From: Isoetes taiwanensis
Taxonomy: Eukaryota > Streptophyta > Lycopodiopsida > Isoetales > Isoetaceae
DNA: 64,000 bases
Direction: 5' to 3'
Assembly: GCA_021234155.1 (NCBI GenBank)
Contig: JAJEKV010000655.1
Coordinates: 1 to 64,000 of the forward strand
The notes under the pieces are model-generated. The model had not been told where the DNA came from. It made no database searches and saw only the letters and a program-made list of their open reading frames with translations. The number at the start of each line of letters is the position of its first letter. Positions within the stretch are counted from its first letter, which is position 1. The translations under genes and the position numbers were made by a program. This document shows positions 13,159-24,219 of the stretch, piece after piece.

Positions 13159-14535
13159 TTAGACCAAAAAATTATATGAGTAATTTGAGTACATCATCAA
13201 AGGACCTCGGTATTGGTCTACGTATTCATATTCAATGAACAATTCATCACCAATACACAAAGTTTTTATAGCATAAACCATGATATATCTCCCGTCAATT
13301 TTACGGCAAAAAAAATCTTCTTGGTCTTTGTTTGCCTCGACAAATTCACAATTGGTATAGGAGTTCTCGATAGAGCTATTAATAAAAGCAGCAAGGTTTC
13401 CATGCAGCGCGGGGCGACCATCAATATATGTGAAGCTTGCGTAATCCTTTGGGCTTGGATATTGTTCGTGCATTTGAATTTAGGCCATAGATGAGCATCG
13501 CCTGCGATGCTTACTCAATTTATGCCAAGTGTCGAGTTATATTGGGACCTACATATGGCATTAAAGGAGCAGTCATTACCATCTTTGACTTTCACACTAG
13601 TCATAATATATAATCCAGGCCCCCACCGGGGGACGACTATTTTTAATCATGTCTTGCCTACCCCAATATGTAAATTGCTCCCCATAAATAATTGGCTTGC
13701 CTCTAGGCCATGCATTGAATTTCTTCACGATCTTTATACGTAAAAGGCTGGACCAAATGGACTAGTGAAGGTGGAAGATTATTTTCTTGACATGATCTAG
13801 TACATTCAATTTTGATGAACATTGTCATTCCCTCCAATCTTGGCAGCGGCCATTGCCGGCCGAGTTCTATCACGTAATGGGATACTCTTTGAGGAAGTTG
13901 ATGGCTTTTTTTTTTTGTAGGGTTTTCTATGAACGCATTCATAGTATCAACATCATCTACTTCCAATGACAACATAACCCCAAAATCTATATCTTTGCCG
14001 AGAGCTCACTTCATTCTCAATTTCTTCCTAACAAAATACAAGCAAACTAAGTTAAGACATCGATTCAAGTACATGAGAGTAGTTGATTAGAGTTCATAAG
14101 GTCGTGTATTATACCTCGTTGGAATACCCACATGTCGCGTCAAAGAAACCTTTGGATTTGTCGGGCATTCACCATATTTCTCAACATAGTCGAGGGGACG
14201 GTCTTTCTCATCCGTTTTATTTGTCCTTTGCACATCGAACAATTTGCAATATAACGCTCTGTCAAGTAACTGCAAAAAAAAAGTAACATCAAGATATAAA
14301 GTTAACTAATCATTGAAACATGTTTATGGTACATACATGGCGGCATTCATTTCATGCACACCACCCCGGCCTCTAGGAAGACTAGGTCCTTTGGGTCTAA
14401 TTGGACTATTTGTGGCAATTGTTGGGGTAACATTCTTGCGCAAAAAGTCGCCATGTAACTTTCTCAAAGCTTTTACTGTCTCACTTTACGTTCAAATTCC
14501 TTCGGCGTTAGTCCATGTTTGTTTTTCTAGTAAAC
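13159..14535 (-). CDS. SET-domain-like protein inside CACTA body, copy A
   Basis: The C-terminal exon (14027-13159) contains FINSS...TNCEFVE followed by IMVYAIKTLCIGDELFIEYEY. These correspond to the SET-domain motifs usually written as RFINHSCxPNC and GEELTxDY, which bind S-adenosylmethionine and form the pseudoknot. SET proteins methylate lysines, usually on histones. Upstream are exon 2 (14269-14115; acceptor TTTTTTGCAG, donor GTATAA) and exon 1 (ending at 14337; donor GTATGT) with a basic, proline-rich stretch (PIRPKGPSLPRGRGG). The acceptor of exon 3 is TTTGTTAG. The central part needs frame corrections. The conserved His of NHS is Ser here, so catalytic activity is uncertain. I infer it travels with the element because it lies in the same place and strand in both copies. 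Confidence 0.6.
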
Positions 14536-14684
14536 AATAAAAATATTAATAAAAAACCATGTAATAATATAATAATTATAAATATCCATGTTTTTTCATG
14601 ATTTTATCAAATGTTTATTCTTAAGATTGATTCATACAAGCGTTTATGATATTTAGAAAGCATTTGATTGAAGGTTCACTGAAC

Positions 14685-14880
14685 CCGATACATCTAGTCC
14701 TCTCCATTTGAAATGGAGTTAAACCCGATTACCTTATATTCACGCAACCTTTCAAATCTTTTTGTAATCTATGAAGATTGAAACTTACATTACGAGGTGC
14801 ATAAACCCGATACATTTAGTCTTCTCCATTAGGGATGGAACCGACCCGATTACCTTGATCATGCATCCCTCAAGTTTTTT
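14685..14880. repeat. Two ACCCGATACATCTAGTC repeats, copy A
   Basis: Two direct copies, about 120 bp apart, of a segment that begins ACCCGATACAT(C/T)TAGTC, continues with CTCTCCATT or TTCTCCATT, and ends with CCCGATTACCTT. The same pair is present at 43730-43920. A related sequence forms the 124-bp minisatellite at 21250-21575. Confidence 0.6.
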
Positions 14881-15040
14881 AACATACTTTCAAGATTCAA
14901 TCTTCTAATCTATTAGCATTTGGAGGTGTTTAACTCTAACACAAAGATGGTTCCATGAGAGATCTTACCTTATGAAGACCCGCAGGCGCAAAAAATCCGA
15001 AACAAGCAGTGAAAATAACAAGTAAATAACCAGGCGGCGG

Positions 15041-15235
15041 GTTCCGCCATATTGGCGTCGTTTATCGGCGTCTGTGTAACGTCGTTTAACGGCGCCAAGG
15101 CGGCGTCGTCACGACACCTAGGCATGCCACATCGACTTCGCGGCCGTCGATGCCCCTCATATGCCGCGTCGGATGATCATGGCGTCGTTTGCGGCGTCAA
15201 ATGATCATGGGCGTCGTTAAGCGACCAAGCGTGAT
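15041..15235. repeat. GC-rich motif block within copy A
   Basis: A second block of GGCGTCGTTTAACGGCGTC-type repeats, interrupted by an ATGATCATGGCGTCGTT sequence that itself occurs twice. It lies upstream (5') of the SET-like gene on the minus strand, where a promoter or subterminal control region would be expected. The equivalent in copy B is at 44080-44290. Confidence 0.6.
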
Positions 15236-15756
15236 TGTTTAACATAGCGAAACAACATACAATACAAATAACACAAATAAATAAAAATGCGGATTGTTCC
15301 CATTCATAAAATAAACTTTACAGCGACAACACAAATAGATAAAAAAACTTATTGTTTCCATTCATAAAAAGCATACATTACTTATGTCCATCACGAGGGG
15401 CGTAATGATTTGATGCAACCATTTGCATCATTATACACCATTAATGTCGTTTTTCTCTTTGTTTGGCTCGGTGAGCCATTCTACCCGATCGTTCATGGAG
15501 CATGCGGATGTTAGTCTGTCAGGCTCCTTTTCACTCATCTTTGCCCGCGATGGTGAAGGGAGGGGTTAGGTGAGGAGAAAGTTCGGGGGTTCTTTGGAGT
15601 TGTCTTCCTTGGAGGAGGAGGATTCTTTGCTAGAAGGAACATATAAACTAGAAGGTGGTCTTCAAGCTGTAGGACCATTATAGCAAGATAGGGAAGAACA
15701 CTCAAAAATAAGAATAACTTGGCGGACCTCTTGATGGATCCCTTACCCGTGGATGT

Positions 15757-15783
15757 AGGGTTAGGAGGTTAGGGTTAGGGTTT
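15757..15783 (-). promoter_or_regulatory. Telo-box-like AAACCCTAACCCTAA, copy A
   Basis: The plus strand has GTTAGGAGGTTAGGGTTAGGGTTTT, so the minus strand reads AAACCCTAACCCTAACC. Telo-boxes (AAACCCTAA) are known plant promoter elements in leaders of highly expressed genes. Here the box precedes the minus-strand genes and sits next to a poly-A run. Copy B has a slightly longer version at 44800-44822. A promoter role is inference from position. Confidence 0.4.
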
Positions 15784-15814
15784 TATTTGGCAAAAAAAAA
15801 AAAAAAAATTCCTC

Positions 15815-16015
15815 TGTGTCGCGTCGTTTAGCGGCGTTTTGGCGATGTCTGGACGATGGATGGAATTTCTTGAGCACGGCACCGCCATAAGCTTGAGTGA
15901 CAATGGCGGTGCAGCGTCGTTGGCACCTTGTTGGCACGGTCCCATTGTAATGTGAGCGGCGGCACGCTCACCGAGAACTTTCGTCGTTAAGGATGGATCA
16001 TAAACAGCGGAACGT
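15815..16015. repeat. GC-rich motif block at the right edge of copy A
   Basis: Starts with CGTCGTTTAGCGGCG, as copy B does at 44865, then diverges from copy B within about 40 bp. It continues with GCGTCGTTGGCACC and CGTCGTTAAGG pieces. It is probably a decayed or rearranged version of the subterminal region that is complete in copy B. Confidence 0.5.
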
Positions 16016-16619
16016 GGCAGCCCACGGAAACTTTGGGCGTACTTTGAATACTAATAAGAAGGCCTTTAAGCTTTATATGTGAAAAATGAAGTGTGCTTTT
16101 ATCTTATAAGATATTGCAATTTGCTTTATTGCAGATTTAATGAATGCCGAAAAATTTAACCTTCAAATGAATGGCACTTGATAAAATTGCCATTCTCCAT
16201 GAATGTAACTCTAAAGTTGCCCTTAAAAAAAATGGAGATACCACCATTCAATTTTAGGACTTGGTGGTGAAGATTTTCTTTGGTGGTTGAGCGGCGTTTG
16301 GAAGGACTTCCATTTATCATCAATGATTGGGCACGATGTTACACCAAAGGCGGTCACATTTTTTGTACTCCGGGGACTTTGCAAGTGTTGATATACCCAG
16401 CGTCCAAATGGGAACCGATAACCATGACACTTTCGGGGCGACTTCCCACATCCTTTTTGGATGTGATGCTTTGGAAACACCTAGAATTTAACAAGATTGC
16501 CAAAACTTAACTCTTCAAATACACCCTCTAGCACCTTTCTAGGGCAACCATAAATACATTGTTTTTACCAGCAATGAACAACAAGCTATATGATATCATA
16601 CTGCAAAACCAAAGCCACA
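16016..16619. other. Spacer with no recognisable gene
   Basis: AT-rich DNA separating two GC-rich motif blocks. A 76-codon open frame (16280-16510, plus strand) has no motif I know. The sudden composition change on both sides could mean an insertion into a once continuous GC-rich region. Confidence 0.4.
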
Positions 16620-16900
16620 TTGCGGCGTCTATTCGGCGTCCGGGCGTCGTTTATGCGTCGATGATCGGCTGGCGATAAGCGGCGGCGTCTATTTCGGCGT
16701 CGGGCGTCGATAAAGCGACATTTATCGCGTCGCTATGCAGCGTCGCAACAGCGGCGTCTTTAGCGGCGACACGGCGTCGTTCAGCGTCGTTAGCGATACC
16801 CGTGGGTCAGCCGCAGCGGCACTGTTGCGAGTGACGGCGCCCGGTAGCGGCCCGGCTGGCGTGTGAGATGGCGGCAGCGTCGTTCAGCGGCCGAAGATCA
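16620..16900. repeat. Long GC-rich motif block
   Basis: Dense degenerate copies of GGCGTC, GCGTCGTTTAGCGGCG and related pieces, the largest such block left of array B. Composition and motif match the subterminal region of element copy B (44865-45347), so it may be the end of copy A or of another related element. Confidence 0.6.
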
Positions 16901-17049
16901 TCGTAATAAAGATCGGTAAAGCGTTGGGCTTATTAAGCTGGCTAGCGTGGCTTTACCTTGGCATTCCACTGAAGCGTGTTTGCATGGCACGATACTGGCT
17001 AGCGTGGTGGCGCTTTGTCTGTTGGCTTTGGCCCGCGGAACAGCGATGG

Positions 17050-17480
17050 ATTTCAGCGACGATTAAGGAATTTTGATAAAAAAATATTTATTTAATATTA
17101 TTCAATATGATTTTTGAGGCGAGTTAATATTCATATTCAAAATTAACAAATATTTAATATAAATAAATATTTAGTAATATTTATTAATATTAATATTATC
17201 AATAATATTAATAGTATTAATAAATATTAAATATGAACAAAATAAATCGAGAATAAATATTTAAAAATTTAAAAATTCGAAAAATAGAAACAAATATTGA
17301 TTAAATTATATTAATGGTAGATAAGCATTATTGTTTAATATGTAATTAAATGTTTAATAAATCTAAGAATAAAAAAAAAATAGAATCGAGCATAAAATTA
17401 ACATAACAAAAAAATCACAAATAATAAGAACAAAGCATAAAAATTTAAATTGAATTCAATTAATATATTTCACAATGTAA
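17050..17480. other. Very AT-rich stretch
   Basis: About 430 bp made almost entirely of AATATT, TTAATA and poly-A pieces, with no open frame. It directly follows the GC-rich block, giving one of the sharpest composition steps in the window. No gene or clear repeat period is seen. Confidence 0.7.
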
Positions 17481-17639
17481 TTTGCACATTACAAAATATA
17501 TTAAGTCTTTTAGTTATTTGCTCTCTTCTTCTTCTTCTTCATTGGCCGTCTTCATTTTACGCATTATATTGTATCGCAACAATTAGTTCATTGTAGTCAC
17601 AAATAATTATCTAATGAATGATACACACTTCATCCCCCC

Positions 17640-18900
17640 CTTGCCTTACGATGGCGTCTAGCGATGGCGCGCATATTTGCCTTGTTTGAAGGCCCTTTCG
17701 GCGTTCATCTTTAGCGGTAGGGCGACCCGGCAAATGGCGCCTATTGAGAATGAGCACCAAAACTAATGTTAGTGTTCAACTTCGAGAACCTACATTATAA
17801 ACCAAATTTATACTTACAAATAGCTTATCGAGAAAGCCATAACCGCCCGAGACCAGTCTTATTGGCACTATGGCTGCCACCCGCTTTCGTCGTACCTCGC
17901 GTCCGGTAGCTGCCTTTGTTCTAGCTTCCCCTTTCTTTGATAATATGTTGGCCTTCAAACACTACAATGCAATACAAGGACTTAGTCCACATGGCATCAT
18001 CTAATTATACGACTCATGGGGAGATGATGTACTTGAAATGCCTCATTAGTCAACCCGGATAAATTTGTGCCACTTCCTCTATCGAGACTCCTGTAGCTTT
18101 GGCAAGAGCTTTCATTTGCTTCTTCGATTACCTCTGCAAAATATAAATAAAATATGAGTACAATGAGGTTATAATGAAAAGCGAAAGAGCCTAATACACA
18201 GTGGCTTTAACATGTTTACCACTGCTTTGAACAAACCTCCCTCCATGAGATCTCTCGACTTGAGCTCGGGATATTACCTTCTAAAAGCTCCTTGATCCTC
18301 TCTTTTTCCTCATCATAGGCTCGAGTTCCATTCACCCTTGTGGGCGTTATGGCAAAGCGCTATTTGTGACACTATTAGCCATCTTCAAAAATTGTCAAGC
18401 CATCTCTGAGTCTTTGTGGTAGCGGCAACTCTTGCTACTACACTCAACATCGACTAACATATGAATATGTGTTAGTGAACAAAAAGGGCATAATTCAAGA
18501 TGAACTCACTCATATTGAAAGAGATGCCTTCGTGGAAGTGGTGCGGTGGTGCCACGATCTTTATGAGCTTGAAGAGGAATTGCGTCCACTCAGGCGTGGC
18601 GACGGTCGGCGGCTCGCCGTGGGGTTCATTCTCCTCGTGCTGGGGAATGGGCCCAAGATTGAATTACGAAGGGTGTATGAGCTATGGCGTGGAGGTCATG
18701 GGCGCGGACCTCCGCCTACTTTGTTCAACGACTGGCGGCGCAATCTCCATTTACGCGGGCGACATCGGTGCAAGGCATTCCACCTATCGCCGGGGTTATC
18801 GCCTCGTTGATATCTCGGGTTCCACGCTCTTCGTCTTCTGCTTGGATGCGAGGTCCTTTTCTAAAATCTCTTGGTGGTGGTGGAAGAAGATCCGCCCATA
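17640..18900 (-). pseudogene. Unrecognised minus-strand gene-like region
   Basis: On the minus strand there are a possible N-terminal part (TVATPEWTQFLFKLIK, about 18640-18590), an exon reading AYDEEKERIKELLEGNI and SWREVCSK (about 18340-18230) followed by a GTAAAC donor, and after a TTTGCAG acceptor (about 18137) an exon with KKQMKALAKATGVSIEEVA. A further exon at 17958-17776 is rich in Lys and Arg. The splice-like borders and codon patterns look like a decayed plant gene. A Transposase_24-type CACTA protein is possible but I cannot support the family. The plus-strand frame at 18500-18901 appears to be its shadow. Confidence 0.3.
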
Positions 18901-19232
18901 ACCACGACGGCGAACATTATGCATAGGAAAAGAAGGGCCTTAACCGCATTTACGCTACATTTAAAAACATTAGAAGCGTTAAAAATAAATGGTTAACTTA
19001 CATTTTATCCTAGAAAAAATCCATACCAAATCCACACAATGGTGGAGGTGGCGGTGGTGTGAGCTAAACCCGAGCGACCAACCGCCTCTTAAAGGCCCCC
19101 TGCGGGTTTAGGGGTTTGTCAATAAGGCTACCAAGCCCGCGAGAAGTAAAGTTGTGAACAATAGATATGCCATCGTGCGCATCCCATGGTTCTTTGGACA
19201 TGTGCAAAAACTTACAAGTTATTTATATGGAG

Positions 19233-20900
19233 TCACGATGAATAACATAGTAGGAAAGCAACAAATGTTAGCAACATGGGAAGTTCATTACAAAACATTG
19301 GGATTTGAATAATTAAAAGTGTCTTTATATATTTGGTTATTAGACAATTAAAAAATTTAATACTCTTAAACATGGCAAGATATACAATATTGTATTCATT
19401 ATTTGAGTTGTGACAACAACAATTTTGACATCTCAAGGCATCCATGCACTTCATGTGTCGTCTTTGTCTCACAACCATGGTAGAAGATATTCCAACACTT
19501 TGTAAGGCTTCAACAACCCGAAGCTTTGGGTGCGTGATGAGAATCGTCTTCACGTAGGCACATCATTCTTGTTTTTGCTCCTCCAACTTGTCAAGGCGTC
19601 GTTGGTACATATGGGTTGGATTAATCCATTGGGCATTGTTGTTATTATTAAACCACTCCATTCGTCGCATAGCTTGCGAAATCGAAGCATCTCATAAATA
19701 TATCCCAATGCATAGACATCATGAATTTTCGTGTCCCCATACACGATCATCATCCTTTGATTTCTCAAACCACGGTTTCCTCTAACCATGGATATTTTGC
19801 TTGTCCATCCAGAAAGTAAGTCTGGAAACCGACACTTCAACAAGGGGCGGCGGCTCTTTGGCGTAAAAATGAATTGCATTGTCCCAATCACCAATGGCCA
19901 CCCACACATTTTGGTACTCATCATCAAAATGTAATTTGACTCTCTTGCAATTAAGCTTTGTGTGAGTGAAGTGGCCTTTGTGGATCTCAACGACACCTTA
20001 CGCTAGGGCAAGAGCTATCTACGGAACATCTTGATATACAACTCGCATTTTGCTCCTAAGTTGCGCCTATGTGTTTTGTGGAGTTCTTCTTGGCTCTAGC
20101 AATTGCATTTGACCATCTTCTAAAAGCGTGACAAGTTATTAGGTAAATAGTCAAACAAGTGTGCAAGTGTCTCTCCATTCATGAAAGGTAGAATCACCAT
20201 TGGCCCTATGGTATCCCCACTAGAGCTAGCAACTTCATATGCAAGTCAATGGATGCCAAAGCGGGATCTGCGGGCTCTTGGCGTATGTATCTTTGAGCCA
20301 TCTCATCGTCTACTGCCCTATCTTTGCCCTTGAAAACCCATCCCTTTGTATAGCTCATCATCTTGGAAGTGTTGTGTTCCGTTGATCTTGATTTGATCGT
20401 GCGATGTGTTGGTTTCTCCTCAATAAAGTATCACATCCACGGCCTCACGGGCATGGGATCAACAAAGATTGATGTGTTCATGTGATTCTCCAAAGAAAAG
20501 TGGGCCTTGCTAGGCCTGCTCCACTAGAGCTTCCCCACGATGCAAAGCATTTTTAATTACCTCAACTGGCGTGCATTGAGATCCATAATGATGTTCTTGT
20601 GATCAAGCGTCGCTTCTTTGAGAATTCCATGAAGCTACCCATTCCTTGACACGAGCCTCGGCATTGGGACTTTTAAAATTTGCCTTGAATGCTTCAAACA
20701 TGTCTTGAGTTCATCCATGGGGTTTCAATCATTGGCTTTACATGTGTGTCAAGGAGAGAAGTCAACATTTCTTCTTGACACGGCCATTTTTGTGCTAACT
20801 CAAATTGGCACTTCCTTTTCACATGTCGACAAAATGGTCGACCGTTGACGGTTGCATCTCGATCGGGACTTTCGTTAGCACATATCTCATTTATGACCAT
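19233..20900 (-). pseudogene. Unrecognised minus-strand coding-like region
   Basis: Fragments in changing frames read like protein on the minus strand: MFEAFKANFKSPNAEARVKE (about 20704-20640), VDDEMAQRYIRQEP and ALASIDLHMKLLALVG (about 20315-20215), IGPMVILPFMNGETLAHL (about 20205-20150), a GDWDNAIHFYA block (about 19890-19860), and RRLDKLEEQKQE near 19570. The pieces are collinear on one strand, which argues for one decayed gene of more than 400 residues. I recognise no domain. It may belong to a mobile element. Confidence 0.3.
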
Positions 20901-21249
20901 CGTCTAATCTCACTAATCATTAGTGTCTTCCGATCGGGGCCATACCTACAAACCAATTTAGATTCATTAATCTTGCTTTGTGACTTTTTCAAACCTTCAT
21001 TATGAATCTTTACCTACTTTCTTAAGAGTTAGTTTCCCTTTTAATTTTTTTTTTAAAACCAACTATTTAAATTTTTTCTTGCTCTTAACCACTCCACATC
21101 GGTGTTTCTTTGACATCCTAACATCTTTAAAAACAACATTCTTAACTAGAAACCGAAAATCAATAATGCAATTTTTTCAAAAACCCTGCCCTTGTCCAAT
21201 CAGTAAAGATTTCTATTTATTGATATATTAATAAAAAAATAAACAAGAG

Positions 21250-21575
21250 TAGGCGGTGAGCTTGGACCCGGAACACCTAGTCTTCTCCACTCAAAGCGGG
21301 AGCCGACCATGCCCTTGTCCAAGTCTCCCCAAATTTTTCTAAACTAAATACATTAATCAATAAAATTACAAGAGTAAGCGGTGAGCTTGGACCCGGAACA
21401 CCTAGTCTTCTCCACTCAAAGGCGGGCCGACCATGCCCTGTCAAGTCTCCCCAATTTTTTTCTAAACTAAATACATTAATCAATAAAATTACAAGAGTAA
21501 GCGGTGAGCTTGGACCCGGAACACCTAGTCTTCTCCACTCAAAGGCGGGCCGACCATGCCCTTTGTCCAAGTCTC
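21250..21575. repeat. 124-bp minisatellite, three copies
   Basis: GCGGTGAGCTTGGACCC starts at 21253, 21379 and 21501 (spacings 126 and 122). Each copy continues with GGAACACCTAGTCTTCTCC and ends in an AT-rich tail containing TACATTAATCAATAAAATTAC. The CACCTAGTCTTCTCC core resembles the CATCTAGTCTTCTCC repeats inside the CACTA bodies. Confidence 0.9.
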
Positions 21576-21904
21576 CCCAAGTTTTTTTTTTTTAACCTAA
21601 ATAAAACATTAAAATTTTATTCTCCTACTCAAACTCAAATTCTTACCTAGAATGTCTTGACTGCGAAAATCGATTTCCAAAAGCGGCGCATTTTGTTATT
21701 AGTGTACATGCAAAAAAAAATAAAGGCATTCAATAATTAGAAAACTTACATAAATAAAGAAATAAATAAAAAAAAAAAAAAAAAAAAAGACCATTCCGTT
21801 GAAAAGATCATTGACATTAAAACTATTTACATTGTTAATTAAAAGAACTATATATTGACATGTAAAAAAAAAAAAAAAAAAAGGAAGAACATAAAAAGAA
21901 GGGG

Positions 21905-21990
21905 CCTGCGTCTTTCAGCGGCGTCCCCTTCTTGTAATAAAAAATAGAGGAAGAATGGGCCTCGTCTTTCAGCGGCGTCCTTCTTCCATG
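21905..21990. repeat. Two CGTCTTTCAGCGGCGTCC repeats
   Basis: The segment GGGCCTCGTCTTTCAGCGGCGTCC occurs twice, about 60 bp apart, each followed by CTTCTT. It is a variant of the GC-rich motif that marks the CACTA ends. It stands here between poly-A runs and a GA-rich tract. Confidence 0.6.
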
Positions 21991-21997
21991 GAAAAAA

Positions 21998-22260
21998 AAA
22001 GAAGAAGAGGAAGGAAAGGAAGAAGAAGAAGAAGAAGGAGAAGAAGAAGAAGAGAAGAAGAAGAAGGAGAAGGAGAAGGGAAGAAGGAGAAGGAAGAAGA
22101 AGAAGAAGAAAGAAGAAGAAAGGAAGGAAGAAGAAGGAAGGAAAGAAAAGATTGAATAGAATGAGAAGTGGTGAAGAAGAAAAGTGGTGAAGAAGAAGAA
22201 GAAGAAGAGGGGAGATAAAGAAAATTGAATAGAATAGAAGATTGGAAGAGCGGAAGATTA
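21998..22260. repeat. GA-rich purine tract
   Basis: About 260 bp of nearly pure purine on the plus strand (GAAGAAGAAG, GGAAGG and GAGAAG mixes). The 66-codon frame through it encodes only Glu, Lys, Arg and Gly and should not be read as a gene. Long homopurine tracts can form triplex DNA; nothing here shows that it does. Confidence 0.85.
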
Positions 22261-22617
22261 GAAGGAAGAAACCAATAATTGGAAGATGATTGGAAGAAGA
22301 AGGAGGAGGATTCGATTCATACTAATAAGGCGAAATGGATTGAAGAAAAACAAGGATGGAAAGAAGAGGAGGATAGAAATGGGATGGATTGAAAACAAAC
22401 AAGAAAAACAAGAAGCCCTAAATCTATCAAACAACAAGCCTAATTCAAAAATAGAGTTGATTGATCCATTGAAATACCTTTGGATGCTTGCTTGAAGCTT
22501 GGAAAGGACCGCAAGGATGATCCGCGCCAAAAATCGCCACAACGCTCCTCCGGCCGCTTAGAACCAAAAAAAACTAGGCGGCGGAAAAAGCCGACTCTTT
22601 TTTCGATAAAAATTCTG

Positions 22618-22715
22618 GGGCGTCGTTGAGCGGCGTCGTGGCGTCGTTGAGCGGCGTGTTATAGTCGTTAAGCGGCGTCTATAACGGCGTCTTTGTGTTA
22701 AGCGGCGTGCCCTTT
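22618..22715. repeat. GC-rich motif block
   Basis: At least four direct copies of CGTCGTTGAGCGGCGTC or CGTTAAGCGGCGTC within 100 bp, flanked on both sides by AT-rich DNA. It has the same orientation as all other blocks of this motif in the window. Confidence 0.75.
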
Positions 22716-22959
22716 TTTTATTAAGTTATAATTATAAGTTATTATTATAATTATAATTATTATACAAAGAAGGATTGTTACCCGGTGGAGGTTTGTCATT
22801 TATGCGATAATCTAACTTCGGGGAAGGCTGCTCTTGAGCGGGATGTTGAAAGTCGGTTTGCCTCCACCTCCGGACATTTTGTGATAGAAAATGTAGAAAT
22901 CAAACTCAAATTTTTTATCTTTTCGGCGAACTTAGATGATTAAAAGCGACTTTTCACTT

Positions 22960-24219
22960 AGATGGATCGGGTACTGCAATATTCGATCTGCATAAGCGAG
23001 GCGAGAAAAGAGGTGGGCCGTATTTGCGGGAATGACGCCAATGTGTATACCGACGTGTCTTTTTTTTTTTTATTAAGTTACCAACTTAGATCTATTTGTT
23101 TTATTACTTATGTTTTTATCTATATTGTGGTGGCACAAGATAGACCCTTCACCTATAATATAACATATCCTACTCACCTTGAATTTCGAGTTCGAGATAT
23201 TCAATTTCGTACCTCCATAATGAGTCCATACGAATCTACGACAATTAATTTGTTGTCGATGCGATTTGGGCGGTTAAGCTATACCTATTCTAGAGCCCGC
23301 CCTATGCTTTCATTTGGCCGGCGTTTTGGTTTATAACGGCGTGTCTTTTTTAATTAAGTTATTATTATTAGCAATCTTTTTTTTTTCGGCGTCTGTAATT
23401 TTTCGTTGAGCAGCGTTTATAGCGATGTTTCGGTTCCAAGCGAGCGTGTCCTTTTTTAAGTTAATATTATTAGCAACTTAGATTTGTTTCATTACTTATG
23501 TATTTTATCTATCCTTCTTTATCTATCCACTTAGATTTCTCTCCATCCTTGTTTATCTATCCACTTTAATAAACCGGACTTGTGCACCATTGAGCTTCAC
23601 TTGCATACTTTCATACTAAATCAAGCTTGCCAATCACTTGATCATGGTATGCTTGATTGCAAACATATGGCTCACGAGGTTGCTCTTACGCATACAATCT
23701 ACACAAGGCATGCCTTCGGGGATCCATGCAAAGCTGCAAGAAGAGCTTCTTTGATTTGCCATATTCTCTCGTGCATGATCACATACAACTTCATATATGG
23801 TTGCGGCCTCTTCATAGATTCTTGCTAAGGGTTTTGGACCGGCTTGGGGGTTCAGCGGCGTCTCACCTTGAATTCGAGTTGAGATATTCAATTTTGTACA
23901 CTCCATAATGAGTCCATATGAATGTGGCCCCCCACGGCAATTAATTTGTTGTCGATGCGGATTTGGACGGTTAAGCTATACCTATTCTAGAGCCAGCCCT
24001 ATGCTTTCATTTGCGACTTTTTGGTTTATATCGGCGTGTCCTTTTTTTAAGTTAATATTATTAGCAACTTAGATTTGTTTCATTACTTATGTATTTTATC
24101 TATTCTTGTTTATGTATCCACTTAGATTTCTCTCCATCCTTGTTTATCTATCCACCTTTAATAAACCCGGACTTGTGCACCATTGAGCTTCACTTGCATA
24201 CTTTCATACTAAATCAAGC
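22960..24219. repeat. Nested direct duplications left of array B
   Basis: Two segments are each present twice. One, containing CGAGATATTCAATT and GTTGTCGATGCG, is at about 23170-23370 and 23860-24065. The other, containing TTAGATTTGTTTCATTACTT and GTGCACCATTGAGCTTCAC, is at about 23447-23628 and 24036-24219. The second copy of the latter ends exactly where array B begins. No convincing gene is seen; 23330-23430 also contains weak GC-rich motif pieces. Confidence 0.7.

Larger units (their letters stand above)
7376..15860 (-). mobile_element. CACTA (En/Spm) element body, copy A
   Basis: This stretch matches 36396-44880 base for base apart from scattered small indels. Read on the minus strand it carries, in order, a SET-like gene (about 14535-13159), a TNP2 transposase with Transposase_21, DUF4218 and DUF4216 regions (about 12860-9782), and a short two-exon gene (8340-7790). 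TNP2 with these two accessory domains is diagnostic of plant CACTA elements. The copy B counterpart ends at a canonical CACTACAAG terminus, but no such end is seen for copy A, whose right flank diverges after about 15860. The left limit is unclear: the body runs straight into array A, which may be part of the element or a neighbour. Confidence 0.8.

Noticed and set aside
8560-15816. CACTGAGAAATTT near 8560 and AAATTCCTCGTG near 15810 as inverted ends of the CACTA element
   Set aside because: They are inexact, differ between copies, leave the GC-rich subterminal motif outside the element on both sides, and give no consistent 3-bp duplication. The canonical CACTACAAG end at 45358 with the motif inside it is a better terminus.
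18500-18901. 133-codon plus-strand ORF
   Set aside because: The minus strand over the same bases reads more like protein and joins further exons; the plus frame has no motif or promoter.
21250-21575. CRISPR-like array
   Set aside because: Three long repeats without unique spacers of constant length in a plant genome; it is a minisatellite.
21955-22155. Glu/Lys/Arg-rich 66-codon ORF
   Set aside because: It is only the translation of a GA-rich microsatellite.
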